A DNA stretch of 12,039 nt, from the NCBI GenBank assembly GCA_947506075.1, contig CANNNN010000046.1, positions 1-12,039 of the forward strand. Reading direction: 5' to 3'. Under the pieces are notes generated by a model. That model did not search any database. It saw only the letters and a program-made list of their open reading frames with translations, and had not been told where the DNA came from. Source of the stretch: Methylococcaceae bacterium. GTDB lineage: Bacteria; Pseudomonadota; Gammaproteobacteria; Methylococcales; Methylomonadaceae. A program made the translations under genes and the position numbers. This document shows positions 6,823 to 12,039 of the stretch, piece by piece. Positions within the stretch are counted from its first letter, which is position 1, and every line of letters begins with the position of its first letter.

Positions 6823-8049
6823 TTAAAAATTACCCTGAAACCAATTTTTCATTCTCGAGAACACGCTAGGTCCGTCTGAATCTATGCTTCTGCCTATGCC
6901 CTGGTGTTCTTTTCCATACATGAGTAAGCCGACACCTGTTGAATGGATCGGATTTTTAACTACCTCAGTCAGCCCTGTCACATTCTGCGGTCCACCCATA
7001 CGTACCGGCATATGGAAAATCTCTTCGGCCAAATCGATTAAGCCCATTACTTTTGAACTGCCGCCCGTTAATACTATCCCTGCAGCGATTAACTCTTCGT
7101 AGCCGCTACGCCTAAGCTCTGATTGAACCAGCAACATCAGCTCTTCGTAGCGAGGCTCAATAATCTCTGCCAGATTTTGTGTTGAAATCTTGCGCGGTGC
7201 CCTATCGCCGATACTGGGCACTTCGATAAATTCATCGACATTTGCCAACTGTGTTAACGCGCAGGCATATTTCCGCTTGATATCCTCGGCATTCAGCGTC
7301 GGTGTCCGTAAGGCCACAGCAATATCATTGGTCACCTGATCGCCTGCGATCGGGATAACTGCAGTATGTTTGATTGCGCCTTCGACAAAAATCGCAATAT
7401 CTGTGGTTCCACCGCCAATATCAATCAGGCAAACTCCCAACTCTTTTTCATCATCGGTCAGTACCGAATTGCAGGAGGCCAATTGTTCCAGCACAATATC
7501 ATCGACTTCCAGACCACAGCGCCGTATGCACTTTACGATATTTTGCGAGGCGCTGACACTGCCGGTGACCATATGTACTTTAGCCTCCAGACGTATGCCC
7601 GACATCCCTATCGGCTCCTTGATACCTTCCTGTAGATCAATCACAAATTCCTGAGGCAGAATATGCAGGATTTTCTGATCCGCAGGAATGGCCACCGCCC
7701 GAGCGGAATCTATGACCCGGTCTATATCATATTGTGTCACTTCCTTGTCCTTGATCGCCACGATGCCGTGAGAATTAAGACTGCGGATATGACTGCCGGC
7801 GATGCCGGCATAAACTGATTTGATCTGGCAGCCGGCCATTAATTCAGCTTCTTCAATGGCGCGCTGTATCGATTGCACGGTCGACTCTAGGTTGACCACA
7901 ACTCCTTTTTTCAAACCGCGCGATGGCGTTGACCCTATGCCGATGATTTCTATATTGCCATCACTGGTGAGCTCACCGACTATAGCCGCGACTTTGGACG
8001 TGCCAATGTCCAGTCCAACTATTAAATTACGCTCTGTTTTTTTCGCCAT
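6823..8049 (-). CDS. ftsA: Cell division protein FtsA
   Basis: This actin-like ATPase tethers FtsZ to the inner membrane and recruits later division proteins. From the ATG at 8049 it has 408 residues, the usual proteobacterial size. The actin-fold motifs are phosphate 1 (GLDIGTSKVAAIVGE, 12-26), phosphate 2 (LIDIGGGTTDIAIF, 208-221) and the adenosine motif (GIVLTGGSSKV, 324-334). The family-specific 1C domain lies between about residues 84 and 160. The C-terminal FSRMKNWFQGNF (397-408) is the expected amphipathic membrane-targeting helix. A GTG three codons upstream (8058) would also open the frame, but the ATG gives the usual MAKKTERN-type start and has GTGGA a few bases before it. It sits 36 bases after ftsQ and 34 before ftsZ. 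Confidence 0.97.
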   Translation of the reverse strand: MAKKTERNLIVGLDIGTSKVAAIVGELTSDGNIEIIGIGSTPSRGLKKGVVVNLESTVQSIQRAIEEAELMAGCQIKSVYAGIAGSHIRSLNSHGIVAIKDKEVTQYDIDRVIDSARAVAIPADQKILHILPQEFVIDLQEGIKEPIGMSGIRLEAKVHMVTGSVSASQNIVKCIRRCGLEVDDIVLEQLASCNSVLTDDEKELGVCLIDIGGGTTDIAIFVEGAIKHTAVIPIAGDQVTNDIAVALRTPTLNAEDIKRKYACALTQLANVDEFIEVPSIGDRAPRKISTQNLAEIIEPRYEELMLLVQSELRRSGYEELIAAGIVLTGGSSKVMGLIDLAEEIFHMPVRMGGPQNVTGLTEVVKNPIHSTGVGLLMYGKEHQGIGRSIDSDGPSVFSRMKNWFQGNF

Positions 8050-8085
8050 GTTGTCCACTCAGTATCATCTTTTATGATTAGCCAT

Positions 8086-8820
8086 CTATTGCATGTTGCT
8101 ATCGCTATCGGTTTGGAACCGATGCGACCAGTCAATTTCTTCAGTTCCAGGTTTCCATGAAACTGCATATCCATTCGGGTATCTTAAATCGACTATTGCC
8201 ATACTCTCAACCTGCTCTTGTCCTAGTACGTCTAGCGTTTTCAGAAAACGCTGTAATTTCTTTAACTGTTCATTTCGTCCCAACAATATTTCCAAGCCTG
8301 TCGTTAATTTAATCTTCCAGGCCCACCGATCATTAATAGTAAACTCCACCATTTTCATAGACTGATCAGCTAAGGCGGTATTAACCCCTTTCATTATTTC
8401 CAGCGTTTTTAGCTGTTGCAGCTCAGGCCCTTGCAACAGCGGCAAGGTCATAAAGGGTTCCATGCTCTTCGGTGTTATGACTTCGCCTCGTGCGCTGACC
8501 AGACTTTGTTGCCCCCAGCGTACATAGGGTTTCTTTTCGCGTATTTTTATGTCTATCGCATCGGGCCATACGCGTTTAACTGCAACACTATCGACCCAAG
8601 TTAATTCTGAAACCGCCTGATGTATGGCCTGCATGTCGGCATCAAAAAAACTGGTCATCACCAAGGGCTGCAAAGCCGTCTTTATCTCATCCTTACTGAG
8701 GTATTGAAAAACGCCTTCGGTACGCACATATTTAATCGGTATGTGCTTTACGCCGAAGCTTGCGATCCAGACCAGACAAGATAGCAGTAATACGGTGCTC
8801 ATGATTTTTACCATGATCAT
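8086..8820 (-). CDS. ftsQ: Cell division protein FtsQ (short cytoplasmic N-terminus)
   Basis: This bitopic divisome protein links early FtsA/FtsZ assembly with FtsB/FtsL and the septal synthase FtsW/FtsI. It has 244 residues. A transmembrane segment spans about residues 6-23 (IMSTVLLLSCLVWIASFG), followed by a periplasmic POTRA domain (about 27-95, beginning IPIKYVRTEG, ending in the VWPDAIDIKIREKKPYVRWG region) and the beta domain, with the conserved DLRYPNGYAVSWK (211-223) near the end. Only about five residues precede the membrane segment, while many gammaproteobacterial FtsQ proteins have a basic tail of 20 or more. It cannot be longer from an upstream start, because the in-frame ddlB TAG stands two codons before the ATG. 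No good ribosome binding site is seen, suggesting coupling to ddlB 6 bases away. Identity is clear from motif and position. Confidence 0.93.
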   Translation of the reverse strand: MIMVKIMSTVLLLSCLVWIASFGVKHIPIKYVRTEGVFQYLSKDEIKTALQPLVMTSFFDADMQAIHQAVSELTWVDSVAVKRVWPDAIDIKIREKKPYVRWGQQSLVSARGEVITPKSMEPFMTLPLLQGPELQQLKTLEIMKGVNTALADQSMKMVEFTINDRWAWKIKLTTGLEILLGRNEQLKKLQRFLKTLDVLGQEQVESMAIVDLRYPNGYAVSWKPGTEEIDWSHRFQTDSDSNMQ

Positions 8821-8826
8821 AAATGA

Positions 8827-9759
8827 CTAACCGCAGCTGGTTTCTAATATACGCCAGACCAATTCTTCAAAATCCATACCCGCCTGCCTGGCCGCCATCG
8901 GCACTAAGCTGTGATCGGTCATGCCCGGAACGGTATTAACTTCAATCAACTGGTACTGCCCAAGGTCATCAATGAAGACGTCCACTCTTGACCAGCCTTC
9001 AACTCCGACCACCTTGCAGGCCGTTACCGCCAAATCCCTTAACATCTGTTCCTGTTCCTGACTCAGGCCGCAAGGACAATGATATTGCGTGGTCGTCGCC
9101 TGATATTTGGCTTCGTAATCATAAAAGGCATTCGGAGTTTCCAAACGAATAACCGGTAACGCTTCGCCATCCAGTACCGCAACGGTATATTCCTTACCGA
9201 TAACCCAGGCCTCCGCATAGACATCGCAATGATATTTTTCTGCCACAGTCAAGGCCGCCAACAACTCGTTCCGATTAGTGGCTTTGCTCATGCCGATGCT
9301 TGAACCTTCCTGTGCAGGTTTGACGATTACCGGGAAGCCCAGCTGCGCTATGCAGTCATCAACATCGGCTTCATTTTCCAATAAACACCATAGCGGCGTG
9401 ATCAATCCGTAACCTTGCCAGCACAACTTGGTTCTAAGCTTATCCATCGTCAAGGCAGATGCCATTACGCCGCTACCGGTATAGGGTATTCCCAGCACTT
9501 CCAGAACCCCTTGCAACACGCCATCTTCGCCGCCGCGTCCATGGATGATGTTAAAGACGCGGTCTATTTTTTGCCCTGCTAATGCATCGATAGGGCTAAC
9601 TGTTACATCAAGCGCAATGGCATCCACACCTTTAGCTTTTAACGCTTGATAAACCGCCGCTCCGCTTCTTAACGAGACTTCCCTTTCGGCCGCCGAACCG
9701 CCCATCATGACCGCGACACGGCCAAATTGTTCCGGATTATCAATAACCAATGCTTTCAT
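8827..9759 (-). CDS. ddlB: D-alanine--D-alanine ligase
   Basis: This ATP-grasp enzyme joins two D-Ala molecules for the end of the peptidoglycan stem peptide. It has 310 residues, the normal DdlB size. The N-terminal domain has GGSAAEREVSLRSG (20-33), whose Glu25 matches the first D-Ala binding glutamate. It continues with HGRGGEDGVLQG (73-84). The ATP-grasp part shows VKPAQEGSSIGMS (146-158), the omega-loop YEAKY (215-219) with Tyr219 in the position typical of D-Ala:D-Ala rather than D-Lac ligases, and EVNTVPGMTDHSLVP (273-287), containing metal ligands and the second substrate site. The ATG overlaps the murB stop (ATGA), a sign of translational coupling. It is one frame and one TAG away from ftsQ. 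Nothing is truncated. Confidence 0.97.
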   Translation of the reverse strand: MKALVIDNPEQFGRVAVMMGGSAAEREVSLRSGAAVYQALKAKGVDAIALDVTVSPIDALAGQKIDRVFNIIHGRGGEDGVLQGVLEVLGIPYTGSGVMASALTMDKLRTKLCWQGYGLITPLWCLLENEADVDDCIAQLGFPVIVKPAQEGSSIGMSKATNRNELLAALTVAEKYHCDVYAEAWVIGKEYTVAVLDGEALPVIRLETPNAFYDYEAKYQATTTQYHCPCGLSQEQEQMLRDLAVTACKVVGVEGWSRVDVFIDDLGQYQLIEVNTVPGMTDHSLVPMAARQAGMDFEELVWRILETSCG

Positions 9760-10628
9760 CTTACGCTACCTACCATACGAACTTCAGTCTGCAAGATCAC
9801 TCCTTGCTGTTGTTCAACGTTATCCTGTACATAATGAATCAGAGCTTCGATATCGGCTGCGCTTGCATTGCCTGTATTGACAATAAAATTTGCATGTTTT
9901 TCCGATACGCAGGCACCGCCTATCGCATAGCCTTTTAAACCGGTTTGCTCTATCAACCGCGCCGCATAATCGCCGTCGGGATTCTTAAATACCGATCCGC
10001 AACTGGGCTGATTGGTCGGTTGCGTAGCTCCCCGTTTCTCCAATAAACTTTTAATTTTTTGTTGACTCGCTAGCGTGTCGCCAGACTGCAACGTTAACCG
10101 GCAAGATAGAAACCACTCGTTATCAAAGCCTTTAACGGAGCGGTAATTCACGATAAAGTCCTGAGGCTTTCTATTAGTTACCTTACCCGATGCAGCAAGC
10201 ATTTCCACGCTGTCGACGATAGACCAGGTTTCACCGTCGAAGGCCCCTGCATTCATTTTCAAAGCGCCGCCCATGGTTCCGGGTATGCCCGCCAGAAACT
10301 CCGCACCGGTTAAACCCTTTTCTCCGCAAAACCTTGCGACATGTGCACAGGGAACGCCCGCTTCAACATAGACAAATCCGTCGCTGGTCAAGCTCATCTC
10401 TTTAAGGCGTCCCTTGGTATTAACCACCGTGCCGCGTATGCCGCCATCCCTTACTAATAAATTACTGCCTAGACCGATCCAGAACACCGACTCGTCTTTT
10501 GGCAGTGTTTTGATAAATTCAATCAAATCCTGTCGATCTTCCGGGATATACAGCTGATCGGCAGGCCCGCCAACTCTCCAGCTGGTGTATTTCGCCAGTT
10601 TTTCATGCTTTAGCAAGCGGCCTTTCAC
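9756..10628 (-). CDS. murB: UDP-N-acetylenolpyruvoylglucosamine reductase MurB (type II-like)
   Basis: This FAD enzyme reduces UDP-GlcNAc-enolpyruvate to UDP-MurNAc with NADPH. It has 290 residues, shorter than E. coli MurB (about 342), and lacks room for the Tyr-loop insertion of type I enzymes, so it resembles type II. The FAD domain has YTSWRVGGPAD (14-24), GLGSNLLVRDGG (52-63) and GIPGTMGGALKMNAGAF (114-130). NYRSV (161-165) contains the expected substrate arginine. PSCGSVFKNPDG (208-219) carries the proton donor Ser212, and TEVRMVG (281-287) carries the catalytic Glu282. The start is GTG at 10628, overlapping the murC stop by 4 bases (GTGA). The N-terminal length before YTSWRVGG is normal, supporting it. 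murB is likely translated by coupling with murC upstream and ddlB downstream. Confidence 0.97.
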   Translation of the reverse strand: MKGRLLKHEKLAKYTSWRVGGPADQLYIPEDRQDLIEFIKTLPKDESVFWIGLGSNLLVRDGGIRGTVVNTKGRLKEMSLTSDGFVYVEAGVPCAHVARFCGEKGLTGAEFLAGIPGTMGGALKMNAGAFDGETWSIVDSVEMLAASGKVTNRKPQDFIVNYRSVKGFDNEWFLSCRLTLQSGDTLASQQKIKSLLEKRGATQPTNQPSCGSVFKNPDGDYAARLIEQTGLKGYAIGGACVSEKHANFIVNTGNASAADIEALIHYVQDNVEQQQGVILQTEVRMVGSVR

Positions 10629-12039
10629 AGATTATTGCCTGCTGGAAATTTGCTCAGCAAGGCTTCAGCCAATGATTGCGGTAACTGTGCAGCAATCTGT
10701 CCGACATTGCCCGCGCCCATCGTCAATAGCACATCCTCGGCTTTGACAATTCCTGCCAATATTTGCGGCAATTCTTCCCAGTTTTCGATAAATACCGGAT
10801 CAACCTGGCCGCGTACACGGATGGCTCGGCTTAACGCTCTGCCGTCCGCACCGGGTATCGCCGTTTCGCCTGCCGCATACACATCCATCAGGATCAGCAC
10901 ATCTATGGTTGACAGTACTTGCACGAAATCTTCAAATAAATCCCGGGTGCGGGTATACCGGTGCGGCTGAAATACTACGACAGTACGCCGATCGGGCCAT
11001 GCCTGGCGCATCGCCTCAAGCGTCGCTGCAATCTCGCGCGGGTGATGCCCATAGTCATCAACTAGCGTTATGTGGCCTGAATCGACAGGCAAATCGCCAT
11101 TAATTTGAAAGCGTCTGCCTATGCCTTTAAATGCACCTAGACTCCTGATAATGGACTGATCATCAACCGCCAGTTTGCTGGCAACGCTAATCGCCGCAAG
11201 CGCATTAAGCATGTTATGCCAGCCGGGCATATTCAGATTAACCTGTAATAGCGGATAGTCGCCTCTGCGTACCACATCAAAAGAAGTATGCATGCCTTGC
11301 TGTTTAATGTTGATTGCACGGACATCTGCATCTACATGGACACCGTAAGTCAGGACCGGCTTCGATATTTCCGGTAATATTTCCCTGATGCCTTCATCGT
11401 CCAGACACAACACGGCCAAACCGTAAAATGGCAAATGATGCAAAAACTCGACAAACGTGTCTTTTAAGCGCTGATAGCTGCCTTCATAGGTCGCCATATG
11501 ATCCTGGTCAATATTGGTGACGATGGCCATCATCGGCTGTAAATATAAGAATGACGCATCACTTTCATCAGCTTCGGCAACCAGATATTGACCTAGCCCT
11601 AATTTTGCATTGCTGCCAGCACTGTTTAAGCGCCCACCGATAACAAATGTGGGATCAAGCCCGTCTTCTGCCAAGATGCTCGCTACCAAACTGGTCGTTG
11701 TGGTTTTTCCGTGGGTACCCGCAACCGCAATGCCAAATCGGAAGCGCATCAACTCAGCCAACATTTCTGCACGCGGAATAACCGGAATTCGCTGTATATA
11801 GGCTTCGTCAATTTCTTCATTACTGCGATCGATAGCGCTGGACGCGACGACCACATCGACTTTTGCTATATTTTCCCGTTTATGTCCGATGTTGACGGTC
11901 ACGCCCAGGCTCTCCAGTCTTTGGGTGACCGCGCTTTCCTTGATATCCGAACCCGACACCTGATATCCCAGGTTCGACAAGACCTCGGCAATGCCGCTCA
12001 TGCCGGTTCCGCCTACGCCGACAAAATGTATCCGGGTGA
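10625..12039 (-). CDS. murC: UDP-N-acetylmuramate--L-alanine ligase MurC (partial, N-terminus beyond right edge)
   Basis: This cytoplasmic ATP-dependent ligase adds the first stem residue, L-Ala, to UDP-MurNAc. The frame is open to the window edge. Upstream of the first in-frame ATG (12001) the codons read TRIHFVGVGGTG, which is the family N-terminus, so that ATG is internal and the true start lies outside. About 470 residues are visible and probably fewer than 20 are missing. Counting from Met at 12001, the P-loop AGTHGKTTTT is at 94-103 and AEADESDASF at 142-151. TNIDQDHM (162-169) follows, then the central-domain MPGWHNMLNALAA (258-270) and the C-terminal DDYGHHPREI (315-324). All key motifs are intact. 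It overlaps murB by 4 bases. No separate murG or ftsW is visible in the window. Confidence 0.97.
   Translation of the reverse strand, partial: TRIHFVGVGGTGMSGIAEVLSNLGYQVSGSDIKESAVTQRLESLGVTVNIGHKRENIAKVDVVVASSAIDRSNEEIDEAYIQRIPVIPRAEMLAELMRFRFGIAVAGTHGKTTTTSLVASILAEDGLDPTFVIGGRLNSAGSNAKLGLGQYLVAEADESDASFLYLQPMMAIVTNIDQDHMATYEGSYQRLKDTFVEFLHHLPFYGLAVLCLDDEGIREILPEISKPVLTYGVHVDADVRAINIKQQGMHTSFDVVRRGDYPLLQVNLNMPGWHNMLNALAAISVASKLAVDDQSIIRSLGAFKGIGRRFQINGDLPVDSGHITLVDDYGHHPREIAATLEAMRQAWPDRRTVVVFQPHRYTRTRDLFEDFVQVLSTIDVLILMDVYAAGETAIPGADGRALSRAIRVRGQVDPVFIENWEELPQILAGIVKAEDVLLTMGAGNVGQIAAQLPQSLAEALLSKFPAGNNL

Noticed and set aside
8050..8058. GTG start for ftsA three codons upstream
   Set aside because: Possible, but the ATG gives the usual FtsA start and has the better-placed purine-rich sequence.

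Overview
The window is from a gammaproteobacterial chromosome. The evidence is the gene order murC-murB-ddlB-ftsQ-ftsA-ftsZ-lpxC, which is the distal end of the division and cell wall (dcw) cluster of that class, and a dciA-type gene lying convergent to lpxC, an arrangement I recall from pseudomonads. Base composition looks close to balanced, slightly AT-rich by eye. A Methylococcales-like (methanotroph) or other environmental gammaproteobacterium fits, but that is inference. I see no phage, transposon, CRISPR, tRNA or rRNA.

Left part (1-3837, all minus strand): an operon hoxF-hoxU-hoxY-hoxH for a soluble, NAD(P)-linked, bidirectional group 3d-type [NiFe] hydrogenase. HoxF and HoxU form the diaphorase module (FMN, NAD(H) and Fe-S clusters). 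HoxY and HoxH form the hydrogenase module (proximal Fe-S cluster and Ni-Fe site). HoxF carries a fused NuoE-like N-terminal domain. The F/U and U/Y junctions overlap, indicating translational coupling. hoxH is cut by the left edge after 256 complete codons; its N-terminal Ni ligand motif is present.

Middle (3838-4580): a short divergent control region with a plausible sigma70-type promoter for hox, followed by a plus-strand DUF721/DciA-like gene that converges on lpxC.

Right part (4581-12039, all minus strand): the dcw segment, transcribed murC, murB, ddlB, ftsQ, ftsA, ftsZ, lpxC. MurC adds L-Ala to UDP-MurNAc, MurB makes UDP-MurNAc from the enolpyruvyl precursor, and Ddl makes the D-Ala-D-Ala dipeptide. 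FtsQ, FtsA and FtsZ build the divisome. LpxC commits precursor to lipid A. murC/murB and murB/ddlB overlap by 4 bases, ddlB/ftsQ are 6 bases apart, and ftsQ/ftsA and ftsA/ftsZ are separated by about 35 bases. The ftsZ-lpxC gap holds a perfect 8-bp inverted repeat resembling dispersed REP-type elements.

The proteins are canonical and the key catalytic motifs I checked are intact. I do not see a novel system. The points most worth a second look are the hydrogenase operon abutting the dcw/dciA locus, the degenerate NuoE-like domain of HoxF, the very short cytoplasmic end of FtsQ behind an in-frame TAG, and the REP-like hairpin in the lpxC leader.
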